The notes beneath the pieces are model-generated. The model searched no databases. It had not been told where the DNA came from and saw only the letters and a program-made list of their open reading frames with translations. Positions 21,832 to 36,800 of a DNA stretch of 64,000 nt are shown piece after piece. The DNA lies in assembly GCA_940671915.1 (NCBI GenBank), contig CALNVZ010003426.1:24765219-24829218 (forward strand), read 5' to 3'. Position 1 is the stretch's first letter. Each line of letters starts with the position of its first letter. This DNA is from Paracentrotus lividus. Its lineage: Eukaryota > Echinodermata > Echinoidea > Camarodonta > Echinidae. Position numbers and translations under genes: made by a program.

Positions 21832-24800
21832 GTAATCAAAGTTTAATCAAACATTTAATGGGGTTTAACACAGATTGCTGTTTAGCATATTAAATGAAAA
21901 ATTTCTGTTTCTGTTTACAATTGATTATTACTTGGCTGAAGCTGTATTAACTGATAAAAGATTACTGGTAAAAAACACAATTACAGTAACTAAAAAAGAT
22001 TGCCCAAATCTCAAAAGAGCTACATGTAGACTGTATAAATTTGCATTTATAAGCCAAATGTTTGCAATTTTGGAATTAGACGGAGGAAATTATGCAACAG
22101 GCGTTGTTTTATGAATACAGAGCTACATGTATTTACCTTTGATAAGATCTCAATTCTAATGAGATATGGCAATCGCTAAAACCCCCAAATATATAATCCT
22201 GACCCCCAGGAAAAGTTACTAATAAAGTATAGAGCCCTGCATAAATTGACATTGGCCAAAATTAAGGAATAAATTATTTGTTGTTTGTTTGGCAGAGATT
22301 CAGTGTGGGGCGTGTTGACCGGTATCTGCGGTGACATCCCTCCATTGGTCAAACACGATGTCCGTCAGATTGAGACCTGGATGCTCCGCCTCCTTAGCGC
22401 TCCTGTCCCAGTTCCTGGCAAGACCAGGGTGGAGATTGAAATCCTGGAGTCTAAATCGGCATTGGTCTTTGCCCTTCCAGACCACACCCGTTTCTCTCTG
22501 GCGGACTTCCCCCTACACCTCCCCCTGGAACTACTTGGTGTGGATACGTGTCTAAGTGTGCTTACCCTTATCATGTTAGAGAATAAGGTTGGTACCCCTT
22601 TGCCCATGTATATTGTATTCTTTGTAAGGCACACTGTGAATAGAAATATGTCTTCAGTCTTGGTAGTTTAAGGCTCACACTGGCATTTAACAGTGCCACC
22701 TTATCTATGTGGCCGCCTACCTAAGCTCATGCTTCGGTGGTTGTGCTTGCCATCTGAAAAAAATAAAAATATTACGGACGAGTACTGGAGGCACTTGAAT
22801 CTGCTTCACTTTCCAGCCAAGCACAAAATGTAGAACTTTATTGATATTTAGTTTCATTTCATTATGCATACAATGTGTTAGTTCTGCTAGTGGAAGTCTA
22901 TTTCTTAATGTTTTTAAAATATTTTGTCATTGATTCATAGGTGGTACTGCAGTCACGTGATTACAATGCCCTGTCAATGAGTGTGATGGCATTTGTGGCT
23001 ATGATTTACCCTCTTGAGTACATGTTTCCAGTTATTCCTCTTCTCCCTACATGCATGGGTTCAGCAGAACAGGTAATACCATGATTTGAAAACTACTATT
23101 ATTTGCCTTGTAGCAATTGTTTTGAAATTTTTATACATATCTACAGTGTGAATATTAATCTTAAATCTGTTTCTTAATCTATAAACTTGATTTTTTTTTC
23201 TCTCTACAGTTGATTTATATAAATGGAATTTGTTTATTTTATGTACGACAGCCTTATATTTTGATCAACATTTGTTTGTCCTCAGTTACTGCTGGCACCT
23301 ACTCCCTATATTATCGGTGTGCCAGCTAGCTTCTTCCGCTACAAGCCCTCTTTTAAACTCCCTGATGATGTTTGGATGGTAGACCTAGACACAAACAAGG
23401 TAAGAAATTTGATCTCTCTAACAATTGAAGTTGTTTTTATTATGAGTTTTCTTTTGTGATAAAAGAGTGTAAACTTGCTGAGAAACACTGGGTACTAGGA
23501 GAAACAAATTGTGATGATATTATCAGGAACAAGCTTCTTTTAAGTAACCCTATATCAGGGGCCGGGCTTTTTTGGCTCTCCTATAGCCGGGGGGGGGGGG
23601 GGGGGGGGGGGGGAGCCTTTTTAGGGGTAGATTAAATTTGTGTCAGTGTGTTGATCACACACTGTTTATTTTGGGTTGTTGTTGTTGTTATTGCTGTTGT
23701 TGGTGGGTGTCATGTGGGAAAGTGTTGTGGTGTGGACACTATGAAACATTCATTTTTGTTTGTTGTATTGGACACTGTCTTCAAAGGTAGTAATAGTGTA
23801 TGGTTAGGGTTGGGCAAATAATGACTTTTTTCTGAAAAGTTATTTCAAACAAGTTACTTCTACAGTCAAATTTGATGTAGAATCCAAAAATGACAATGAT
23901 TTTTGTGTACGATGATGTCTGAGGTCGCTAAAGTGCAAAAAACCAAAATAGTGTATTTTAGGTTCCCAGACACCCAAAAGCCATATAAAAACGCGATAAA
24001 AGTGGTTTATACGTATAAAAAGTGTGATAATTGGGCATTATACGCTATTTTGGCGGCCATTATGGTTTTTTGCACTTTAGCGACGTACGACGTCATCGTA
24101 TGTAAAAATAATTGTCATTTTCAGTCTCTACGTCGAATTTTACTATAGAAACAACTTGTTTGAAAAAAAAAGTTGAGATTCGCCCAACCCTAGTATGGTT
24201 TCATCAATGCTGTAATGATTATTCTCATTTTTCAAATTGTGTGACACTATTTTTTTGGACAGACTGTTGTTGTTCTGTTCCCCACCCCCCCAACTTGGGT
24301 CAAAAATTGTGGGCTCATCTGCATTGGACTTGTGTTAGTCAAAAGAAAAAATTCTGTAACAATATTGACGCATGTTGATATGTACATGTATGTAATTTCT
24401 CACCATTGATACTTATTTCTCCATGTTCTAACCTGAAACTACAATATATCCATGGTTCTAATGACAAACTGCTTTAATATACCATGAGATAGCTGCCATT
24501 TTTAAAATTCTTTCATTTTTTTAAAGCTTGTACCCTGACTTTATTTTATTTGTAATTTTTCAATCTCAATTTTCAAACGATGTTTTACCATACTTCATTT
24601 TTATCTTCCATTCTAACTCACAATAAATTCCAACGTTTAAGAGTTTATATTTTTAGATTTACCAAAACTATGCCCTTGGCAGTAAACTGTTACCATTCTA
24701 CATTTGACCTCTCTTAACATTAATTTCAAGTTGAATTTAAAAAGTGTTTGAGACTGGTACATGTATTTGTTTAGTGACATTGATGTACACTGTACATGTA

Positions 24801-27800
24801 CACATTTTATTATATATTTTCATTTTTTTAATCCACACTGTTTGTGTTTACAGTTCAGCCCTAATGTGTAGTGGACAGAAGTATAGTTTGCTTCATAAAA
24901 CCATGTAGTGTGATATCACTGTGTTGTATTTAAAATCCATTTCAATAGTATTTCATGGGCAGTGAAGATGAAAATCGTGGAATAAACAAGAATCTGTGCA
25001 TGTTATGTGTTTTATGACCTCCTGGTAATTATCATTTCTACATTTTACACACGTACATGTACATGTATGTACAATGTAGTTCATGTACATTGCTCATGAA
25101 TAATAATTATGCTAGTGAGTGAGTAAGTACTGTGTACATGTACATGTATGTTGTATTTTTGCTACATTGTACATTCAACCTTTTTGTCAAGCCTTTAGTA
25201 TAATCCATTTTAATTATAAACTCAGTTCTTTTATGATCATGCCAGTACTTGTAATGAACAAGCTCTTTGCATATTTATTGTATCTAGATAGGAAACAAAT
25301 TTAAAGCCAAGTAGTTTATGAGCACCATCTGTTCTTGCCCTATACTGCTTAATTACTTACATAACAGTTCCCCATGGTTGCTTACTGAATGCTAATATAT
25401 TCCTGTGCCTAAAATGAATATTGAGCCTATAACAATGTCCTCTACGGTGCATCCCAGGAAAAAAAAAGTGAAACCAACATGTATTGTTAAATGTGATTCT
25501 AATATTCCTAATAATGAATTTATAAATGAGTGGAAAGCTGGGATCCTCTTTTATGCTTCCCATATTTATCACAAATACTGTATAAGTGGTTTCGTTCGCG
25601 GGGGTTTTATTTTCGCGAATTTTGCAAATAGGGATGCGACCGCGAATTTAACATCGCACGAAAAGGTTTTCTACAGTACCGCAAATTTATATACGCTAGA
25701 AATTGTTTTGAACTCCATGCGCTCGCGGAGCAGACTTGTCTGTGCAGCGCTATTAATAGCACACACAACGATACCGTGCGATGCATGGATGACTGGTATG
25801 TAGGTCAAATGAATACCGTCATTGTTTTTACTGTCTTTTTATAAATATAATGTCTTGTTTTTTAGATAGGAAAAGATGGATTACTTTATATAGTTCTAGT
25901 TAATTATAATTCCAGATTTTGCCGACCGCGAATTTAACATCGCACTAAAGTGTCGGGACCCCTGCCAACCGTGAAAATATCTGTATGCGAAAAAAACCCC
26001 CCCCCCCCCCCACTTATACAATAGCCTACAGTGTACAATGTACATGTACATGTATTATATTTACTACAATATGGAGCAGTGCTACCAAAAAAATGTTTGT
26101 TGAACAATATTTGAATTTCAAAAAGAAATCAAAGGAAGCTTCATTTTCTGTTCTTCATATACATGTAACACTCAACCATATTTAAAATGTGCTGGAGATA
26201 TGAAAAATATCTGCTGAGGGCACTGCAAATTACAATATAATGCCTGCACTCCATGAGTTTTTAATTGAATCTGTTTGCCTTTGATGCTTGCTCTACATGT
26301 AGAATAACCTTAAACATCACTTTAATAAAAATAAAAAAACACAAACAAACAAACAAACAAAACATGTCACATGTGTGCTAAATGTAATGTTCAGGTACAG
26401 GCTACATAATTTGGATGATACATGTATGTACATGTATTAGGGAAATGCAGTCACAAACTACTGGAACCTGAAATTTGTGTACCCATGTACCCATTATTTA
26501 TTTATTTTTCATTAAATATTTGAATATTTCATCACTTTATTTATTTTAGTCTTTTAAATTGTTTTTAAAATAATTAACATAAATTACAATTGTCGGAAGT
26601 ATACCTTTTTATGAGTTATTTTCTGTGATGGAACATTACTCATTCAATATCACTACCAGCATTTCCATGCAGTATGTAATGCCTAATGATCATATAAATT
26701 AAAATGAAAATATCTATAAAATGCATCTGTAGAGAGACAACTTGAAGTATATTTAAGCTGTAAGACAATTAATTTACCGACCCTTGTAGACATGTTGAAT
26801 GAGGACACAATTACATTTAATATTATAAAATATGGATTCAACTGCATTTTTATGGTAGCACTTTCAAACAATCCATCACCTACAAAATGATGACTAACAC
26901 ATCTTTTATACCAAAGAAAAAGATTTATTATTTGGATATTGTCAAAACAGTTTTATCTCAAGCACATTATTGATTGCTCCACTTGATTTCTAAATTAAAA
27001 ACACTATAATCATACCCTTTATTGGTAGCATATTATTCTTGAGTGGTCCCCCAATAAAACCTCTTTGACATTTTGCAGTCATTATCTAGACAGCTTGATC
27101 TATAGTAGATGGTAAATTATGCATTAGTTAGGGGTTTGTGTGTGTGTGTGGGTTTGTGTATTAATTGTGCTCTATGCATTGTAGGATTTGTGTGTTGGAT
27201 GAGGATGCTTTTTATACAGCAGGTGGCTTTTTGTTGGAGCGAAGGCTGTATTGTGTGAGTGTGTGTGTGTGTTAATAACATGCATGTAGTGTAGTGGTGT
27301 GGATGTGTTTGTGTGGAGATGATGCTGTATGAATGCTGTGCTTTAGGTAATGGGTGAGTCTGCAGTAGGCCCATAATAAATGCGCATGAGCATGTGTGAA
27401 TAAGAAATGCGTCAAGCAATGCAATTTTCCCCTGTAAAGAGAGAATGACGTCAGACCGATGGCCTCGTTTTAGGTCCTCATGTAGCACGGTAGAGATGTC
27501 AAGAAAAACGAGTGCTTGCAGGAAAGAGAATGACGTAGGTTTTGGCGAGACTCCAGACTCAAATTATCCTCTGCACGTACATGTACATGTAGTACCCTTT
27601 AGTGTACAGATGCGATTTACCAAAAGGTTACACAGGATATTTTTATGATACTAAAAATAGTCATGGAGATGTGCCATAGAAATGACATTTTTCCATGATG
27701 CCAAATTGGAACTAAAAGGAAATTATTAGATATTCCACAATAAAATGTGAATTAAAAAATATGAAAATGTCTTAGAATGATATTTATTTTGATTTCTCAT

Positions 27801-30800
27801 GAAATCAATGTCTTATACAAGTATATCATTGAGTGGCAAATGCAGCCATACCAAAAGAATTTGCAGAGTGCCAGACAGTCTTGCCAACTCAATTAAAACT
27901 ACATGTACATGTGTGTAGGTATTAGCATGGCATTTTTCTTTTGCATTGCTTTGTTAAGGGCCAATTAAAAATGATTCCTAGTTTCTCGTCCGGATTTTCG
28001 AAAATGAGGAGAGGGGGTGGCTTATTATTTGATATTTGATATTTTTTTCACAAGATGGCCGCCGCGCGTACAAATCTTTATACGACTCTATGATCATGAA
28101 ATTTGATTCGTTAATGTCCCAATGGGTACATTTCACAATATTCAATTTCAATTATGCTATACAGATTTCTACATTGTTATTGATTAATGAAGAACTTGTA
28201 ATTTTTTATTATTATTAAATTAAATGAATAGGGCCTACATATTTTATAACAAAAAATAAAATAAAAATACTAACATTAGATTTATTTGAATTAAGTTTAC
28301 TCGGGTTACTTGTGTTTCATTTATTGCGTGTGAATATATTGTTCAGTACAAGCCAAACTAACCAGATTAACGGTGTATAAGCCGCACCCGTGTATAAACC
28401 GCACCTAAAAATATGGACCCTTGCCAAAAAAACAAAAAAAAAAAAAAAAAAAAAAAAATAAATTTTTTTTAAAAATTATTAATTAAAAGATAATTAAGAA
28501 ATTATCGACAAATTAATAAAGTATTTCAATTCTAATGCAGCTGTCATTTGTAAAGACCCACGTCTTGACCCCCGGGAGTAGTCCGTCAAAGTTGCGTCAA
28601 AGTCCCCTGATCTTGTGACGTATAGTACGTCAAAGACACCAAAGGTCCGTCAAAAAAACTGACCCCTATGTGTGTCATGGAAGTCACATTACCAATTGTG
28701 TCATGGGTGTGTCAATGTAAACCGTCATGTTTTTGATGATATTTTATATCACGCAGGGAACAGCCGTTAATAAATTTGGTAGGAACATGAAGGATTTCTT
28801 TTGAAACATATCGACTAAAGTTCTGCCGATAAATAATAATTTTCGCTACAAAAACGGGACTTTTCATTCCGAAACTAAATAATTAATTACGTAATTGTAC
28901 CCATCTCCGACTTTATTTAATAAAGGATTTATTTCGAAACATATATTGACGTCAAGTTCTGTCGATAAATAATAATTTTCGCTACTAAAAAACGGGAAAA
29001 TTTCATTCCATAATTAAATAAAGAATTATGAATTGTACCTGCTCCGACTTTATTCCCATGAAGATTAATTTCGAAAACATTATCGACGTCAAGTTCTGCC
29101 GATAAATATAATTTTCGCTACTTAACCGGACGTTTCCCAATTCCATAACTTAATAATTAATTACGTAATTGTACCCGCCCGATTTTATTTCATGAAGGAA
29201 TTATTTCGAAACATTATGCGTCAAGTTCTGCCGATAAATAATAATTCGCTGCTTAAAACGGGAAAATTTCATTCCATAACAAAAAATTATGGAATTGTAC
29301 CCGCTCCGACTTTATCCATAAGGATTAATTCGAAACATTATCGACGTCAAGTTCTGCCGATAAATAATAATTTTCGCTACTTAAAACGGACGTTTCCATT
29401 CCATAACTTAATAATTAATTTACGTAATTGTACCCGCTCCGACTTTATTTCATGGAGGATTTATTTCCAACATTATCGACTTCAAGTTCTGCCGATAAAA
29501 TAATTTTCGCTACTTAAAACGGGACGTTTTCATTCCATAACTAAATAATTAATTACGATAATTGTACCCGCTCCGACTTTATTTCATGGAGGATTTATTT
29601 CCAAACATTATCGACGATCAATTCTGCCGATAAATAATAATTTTCGCTACTTAAAACGGGACGTTCCATTCCATAACTTAATAATTAATTACGTAATTGT
29701 ACCGCTCCGACTTTATTCCATGAAGGAATTATTCGAAACATTATTGACGTCAAGTCTCTGCCGATAAATAATAATTTTCGCTACTTAAAACGGGACGTTT
29801 CCATTCCATAACTTAAAAATTAATTACGTAATTTGTACCCGCTCCGACTATAAATTTCATGGAGGATTTAATTTCCGAACATTATCGACGTCAAGTTCTG
29901 CCGATAAATAATAATTTTCGCTACTTAAAACGGGACGTTTTCATTCCATAACTAAATAATTTATTACGTAATTGTACCCGCTCCGATTTTATTTCATGAA
30001 GGTAATATTTCGAAACATTATCGACGTCAGTTCTGCCGATAAATAATAATTTTCAGCTACTTAAACGGACGTTCCTCATAACTTAAAAATTAATTACGTA
30101 ATTGTACCCGCTCCGACTTAAATTTCATGGAGGATTTATTTCCGAACATTATCGACGTCAAGTTCTTGCCGATAAATAATAATTTTCGCTACTTAAAACG
30201 GGACGTTTCATTCCATAACTAAATAAATTTATTGTACCCGCTCCGATTTTATTTATTAAAGGTTTATTTCGAAACATTATCGACGTCAAATTCTGCCGAT
30301 AAATAATAATTTTCGCTACTTAAAACGGACGTTTTCATTCCATAACTTAATAATTTATTACGTAATTGTACCCGCTCCGATTTATTTCATGAAGGAATTA
30401 TTTCGAACATTATCGCGTCAAGTTCTGCCGATAAATAATAATTTTCGCTGCTTAAAACGGAGACGTTTCCATTCCATAACTTAATAATTAATTACGTAAT
30501 TACCCGCTCCGACTTTATTTCATGGAGGATTTATTTCCAAACATTATCGACGTCAATTCCGCCGATAAATAATAATTTTCGCTACTTAAAACGGGACGTT
30601 TTCATTCCATAACTTAATAATTTATTACGTAATTGTACCCGCTCCGATTTTATTTCATGAAGGAATTATTTCGAACATTATCGGCTCAAGTTCTGCCGAT
30701 AAATATATAATTTCGCTGCTTAAAACGGGACGTTTCCATCCATATACTTAATAATTAATTACGTAATTGTACCCGCTCCGACTTTATTTCATGGAGATTT

Positions 30801-33800
30801 ATTTCCAAAACATTATCGACGTCAAATTCCGCCGATACAATATAATTTTCGCTACTTAAAACGGGACGTTTTCATTCCATAACTAATAATAATTACGTAA
30901 TTACCCGCTCCGACTTATTCTATGAAGGATTAATTTCGAAACATTATCGACGTCAAGTTCTGCGATAAATAATAATTTTCGCTACTTAAAACGGGACGTT
31001 TCCATTCCATAACGTAATAATTAATTATGTAATTGTACCTGCTCCGACTTATTTCATGGAGGATTTATTTCCAAACATTATCGACGTCAAATTCTGCTGA
31101 TAAATAATAATTTTCGCTCCCTTAAAACGGGACGTTTTCATTCCATAACTAAATAATTTATTACGTAATTGTACCCGCTCCGATTTTATTTCATGAAGGT
31201 AATATTTCGAAACATATCGACGTCAAGTTCTGGCGATAAATAATAATTTTCGCTACTTAAAACGGGACGTTTCCATTCCATAACTTAAAAATTAATTACG
31301 TAATTGTACCCGCTCCGACTATAAATTTCATGGAGATTTATTTCCGAACATTATCGACGTCAAGTTCTGCCATAAATAATAATTTTCGCTACTTAAAACG
31401 GGACGTTTTCATTCCCTAAACTAAATAATTATTGTACCCGCTCCGATTTTATTTTATAAAAGTTTATTTCGAAACATTATCGACGTCAAATTCTGCCGAT
31501 AAATAATAATTTTCGCTACTTTAAAACGGGACGTTTTCATTCCATAACTTAATAATTTATTACGTAATTGTACCCGCTCCGACTTTATTTCATGGAGGAT
31601 TTATTTCCAAACATTATCGACGTCAAATTCCGCCGGATAAAATAATTTTCGCTACTTAAACGGGACGTTTTCATTCTAAACTTAATAATTAATTACGTAA
31701 TGTACCCGCCCCTCCGACTTTATCTATGAAGATTAACTTTCGAAACATTATCGACGTTCAAGTTTCTGCCGATAAATAATATATTTTCGCTACTAAATCA
31801 TTCCATTATCATTCCATAACTAAATAATTGCTTTCCCAATTGCACCCGCCCCGTCTTTAATCTCATGAAGGATAATTTCGGATACATATTGGATGCGAGT
31901 TCTTCAGATAAATGATAATTTTCACCCCCAACTTTTGACTTTTTGCTGACGGCAAAAGGTGGGTGCGGCTTATACACCGTTAATTACGTATTTTGTAGCA
32001 AAAAGCTTCAAGAAAACACAAACATGAAATGCAGTTTTACCCTTTTTAATTGCATCTTTTCTTCTTTTTAAAAAATATCAAATATCAAAAAAAGAGGAGC
32101 GCCGTTAAAAAAAGAAGCGGGCGGGACGAGAAACTAGGAATCATTTTTAATTGGCCTAATAGGCAAGATGTGCAAATTCGCCTTTGCTGCTCAGTAGATA
32201 TCCTCTTTAGAGATTTGATCTATGAAAAAAATATAAATGCCAAACTTATCATTGTCCTTGAATCTGATTAACAATTAGATAAAAGCCTCATGCTGATTAA
32301 ATTTGTGCATTTAATCACCTGTAACAAATAAAATAAGTAGAGGAAAGCTGGCACCAATAAATGTTTTGGTGTATAAAAGGTCCCATGGGTATTTATTTTT
32401 GAAGAGAACTTTTAAGTTGATTATGTCTGGGTAGTTTAAATTCTGGGTGGACTTGATATGAAATTTGATGGCTGTATAAGCCTTGTATTTCGGGGGGGGG
32501 GGGTTCTCTGCTAGCTTGCGAGTCCGTCCTCGTGCATGTAATGTACTGAATGAAAAGATCACAAATTATCCACTTGGCAAATTCCCCAACTAGATTAAAA
32601 TTGTGAAAGCATCACACTTGCTTAATAATCTGTTTAATCATAGTTATATTTTCCAAAGTTTCCTAGAATATTGATTTGTTATTTGAAATTTCTATCTAAA
32701 ATATTAATAACACTCCCATTGTTATATTGTTAATCATTGTTATATTTTCAAAGTTTACTAGAATATGATTGTTATTGGAAATTTCTTTCTAAAATATTCG
32801 TTATACTCCCATTGTTGTTGCAATTATGATTTACATAATATTTCATTGTTTTATGACTTTATATATTATGTTTTTGCTCTGTAATCTTCTCAATTCAGCC
32901 GCTGGCTGCCGATTGAAATGATAATAAAAACTTAAATTCATCAATTCAAGATATTACACAGTTTGGGTTTTTTTTATCCATGGCACGTATAAAATTCAAA
33001 ATACAATATCATGAAAACAGAAATGGTATACATAAAACTTTTTTTGGGGGTAAGTGACTACATTGGTATTTAATAAAACATCAAATTTTAAAAATCATTT
33101 AATACATGAGTTGAAAATTCCCATAAATACCTTTAAACCTGACATTATACATTGTGTACATGTATTGTATGTAAACATGACTGCAGCATATCGGATACAT
33201 TACTGTTTAAAAAATGAATCTGCGGTTATTGTTTACAGCAAAGTTATTTGTGTGAAGTTATTTGATGCCAATGCATGCATGTCCTTTAGACTAGGAATAG
33301 TGACAACACATTGTCTGACATTTACCTTGTAAATAAACTACTTGACATTCTCTGAATATATAAGTGCTATTGAAGAGGACATGAACCTAAACTCCCATAT
33401 AACAGCAATGCATTGGGTTAGGCATACATGTATATGGTATTTAGCTAAAAATGTACATACATAGTACAGTTGCAGTTGCTACAGAATGTTTCTGAAGAAA
33501 AATATAAGGAAGCCCAAATTTTGCAAAGCAATTAAAGATTTTTGAAAGTATACGTGTGTACATGTAATTGAAAAGAAAATCTTGCTATCCTTGTGTATGA
33601 ATTCCTACATTTGTGTTTAACTGAAGTCTTTCTTTTCATTTCTATTGTAGGGGTTTTAAAAAAAAGTAGCCATTGCGTTCATCACAATCAGTTATTAATG
33701 GGTCTCTATTAAATTCTGGCAAATACAATGATGATCATGATGTCACATTATCCGCTAAGTTTCCATGTAGATGATGTGACAAATCATAGATCTACACTTC

Positions 33801-36800
33801 TCACTCTTTTCAGAATATTAAATATTGGGTGTTAACAAGATTGTTTCATATTCTGCTGCTAGTGCATGATCCAGGCGTGTTGATTTTTGGTTTATGAGGC
33901 ATGTACAACATAAGAATTCAAGTTATACATGTAGATTCATTGAAATACTTATGTTCAAAATTATATCGTTAAAGCCAAAGTCAAGTGGGGGGGGGGGGTG
34001 GAACTATCGTGTGTCCGCTATTTTGGGGTTAAATCTCATTGAGGCTGAACATAATTCATGCCAGAATTTTTAATAGTGATTTTGAGCATTTCAAAATATT
34101 ATTTTATGTGTGCAAAATGTAGAGACATACATGAACATGTACGTGCGTATAACTGTTGGTCAAATGTTGCATCATAACATGAATGTTTCATGTAATTAGA
34201 TATGAAATTTTTAATAATAATTAGGGAATCTAATTATACACTAATTTCACAAAATAGCATTTTTCATGTATTAAGCGTATGATGTAAATGAAATTTGAAG
34301 AGTCCTGGTTATCAGACTTTACTGAGAGGTCTGTCATGATTCTGCCAAATTTTAAGATCATGAGTCATGCACACAAGAATCATAGGAAGAAATAAAAGAT
34401 ACAAAAAAAAATTCAAAAAAATTCAAATTGTATGCAATGTAGTACAATGGATTCTTTCCTTTTAAAGTGCCCGTGATACATGTACATGCAGTATTGATTG
34501 AAGGACAATTTTATTCTATTGATCTATTTATGGCATGTATTGGAAGTGTTACAATGGACAGGATTGTGTGCTATTTTAATACAGGATAATACCCATATGG
34601 GCATGCTGTACACTATGCATACACATGTATACATGAAAAACTAGGTATTTTAAATAAAAATCTTTTGCTATTTTATATTATAGAATTAATTTATTACTCT
34701 GGGTTATAAGAGATGCTTCTGAGAAAGAGTACATCAAAATATCTCTGAGGAATAGGCTTACATAGAAACCAAGTTGCTTTGGTTTGTCATCACACTCTCA
34801 TCACAAAATATGTCAAAAATTAAAAAAATGAATAATAAATAGCAATACTTGCTCTTCCCTTCCCCAAACCCTAAAATTATCAGTCTTATCAATCATTGTG
34901 AGTGCTTCAGATTATATGGTAGATAACATGAACATCGAAATGTACACCTTTTGCATACCTGTAGTTCAATAGGAATATTTTTGGAATTACCACTGAAATA
35001 AAAACAAATCCCCCTGTGGAAGGGGGGATACCCCCCCTTCTACACCTTCCCCCCTTGGCCGCTTTGCGCCCTCGCAGTGCCTGGCTACAAATTTCACTCC
35101 CGGTAAACCCCACCCCCCCCCCCCCCCTTAGCAAAAAAAGCTAGATCCGCCCCTGATGAATAACAAATAGATTTCTGATTCAACACGTATCCACTGACAG
35201 GTTTTATGACCCAGATTAGTCAAAAAGTGACTAATTGATGAATATTTACAACTACATTTAGACATTGTTTTGAAAAGTGTGATATACTGTGTAATGGAAT
35301 TTCATGAAATTTTTCTTCAAAGTTGTATAAACAAACATGTCAAATTGTAGGGCGCATGTGCATGCACAACTAGTTCTGCGGCGGTCATAACTCGCCGTAC
35401 CTTCGACGTGCAACTCGCGACGATGGATTTCGTAGAAAATTCGTGAAACGCACGTACCTTACAGGCACAATGCATGTACGACGTGCAGGAAGTTTTTACA
35501 ATACCCTTACTACAGAAACGCAGAAATCGCAGAAATCGACCCATGACCTGTCCATGCAACGTGCAATCAACGCAGGCTATGTTGAATGCACATGCCCCGT
35601 AGCCTACGGCGAGTTGTGACCGCTGCATTACATGTAGTTCTCGTGTCTGATTGACTGGAGGCCCTAAGGGCTTGTGTAATTCATTTGAATCAATTCTTCA
35701 TAAAATAGTCCATGCACATGTATACAGTGTACATTGTAGTCTGGCATACTTCAGTGGCACCTGATAATATAAAGCATCATAAACAGAAGAAGAAAAGTTA
35801 TAAAATGAATGGATGAGTGATTTGATAGTAGTGTGAAACCATTCAAGAACGCTTGTCCAGGAACCCACTGATCTGGCTAAGAATCTTTCTTTATGATTTT
35901 AAGAATGAAAATGTTTATAGAATGGGTAGTCTATTACAATCCCACCCACTCCATTCTTTATACCATTGTCGCACTGAGGTACATGTAGTGCTTCCTTGTG
36001 AAGTTGTCCCTTCTTTTAAAGCTGAGGTACTATTTTGGTAAATTTCAAAGCATAATCTTTCAAATTTTGAATTTGCTTTGGGGTAGAATGAAAGATTCTG
36101 ATTATTAAAACACATTTCTTGAAAAATAAGATCTAATCATAAACATACATTGTAGATACTGTGCATAATTGTAAAAATGTCTAAATCAAACCAAGGAGCT
36201 TCAAACACTTGTTCCTTGAGCAAACTTTGGGTCTCGGCGAATAAGCTATTGCGATTGGATTATTAATCTCTGAAGATGGTCAATTGAAGGGTATATAAAA
36301 AATTAAAAGAAAAAAAAAAATGGATGCAGCTAGACTCAAATTCTTAACTTCCAGGACTTGATTCAACTTTTTGTAATAATGTCGTTATACACAGCACATG
36401 TGATTTTTAGATTTCATTTTTCAAGTGATGTGTTAAATACATACTAGTGACATCTTTATTATATCCCAAAGTAAATTGAAAATTTAAAAGAATATTCAGA
36501 TTTACCAATATACTATACTCCAACTTTAAAGAATGCCTACAGGCAAGGACAGTAGAGAATACTCCACTGCGACAATGTGATTATTTCTAGATCATGAGAT
36601 GGCATAGAAAGGCTTATAGTTTTTCATTTTGGTGTTACACCATTTCAACCCTCATAGAATTACTTGTATGTATGCTGATCTGAGTTGCGCTGTAAAGCCC
36701 TTTGCGAAATGTGCACATTAATAGAATGAATACGCAAATTTTATTTTAAAGATCTGCACCTGTTTTTTTATTGGCTTCGAATTCTAAATAATGTTTAATT

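Larger units (their letters stand above)
27959..32156. mobile_element. Outer fold-back element enclosing a second transposon
   Basis: GGCCAATTAAAAATGATTCC with the following TAGTTTCTCGTCC (27959-27991) is matched by its reverse complement at 32122-32156. Just inside, TTTGATATTTGATATTTTTT (28028) is mirrored near 32070-32090 as AAAAAATATCAAATATCAAA. The 4.2 kb interval therefore has outer inverted ends around the inner element 28367-31983. No transposase frame was found. The outer target duplication is not resolved. Confidence 0.75.

Noticed and set aside
27117..27488. Minus-strand 123-residue frame rich in Thr and His
   Set aside because: Much of it is translated GT microsatellite-like sequence; no conserved motif.
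29192..29503. 103-residue open frame
   Set aside because: Translation of the 137-bp satellite unit, interrupted differently in other units.
28790..31930. Possible CRISPR-like array
   Set aside because: Units are full tandem repeats with no unique spacers, and the genome is eukaryotic.
36690..36730. GTAAAGCCCTTTGCG phrase resembling a SINE tail
   Set aside because: Only a short piece is recognisable; no head or body around it.
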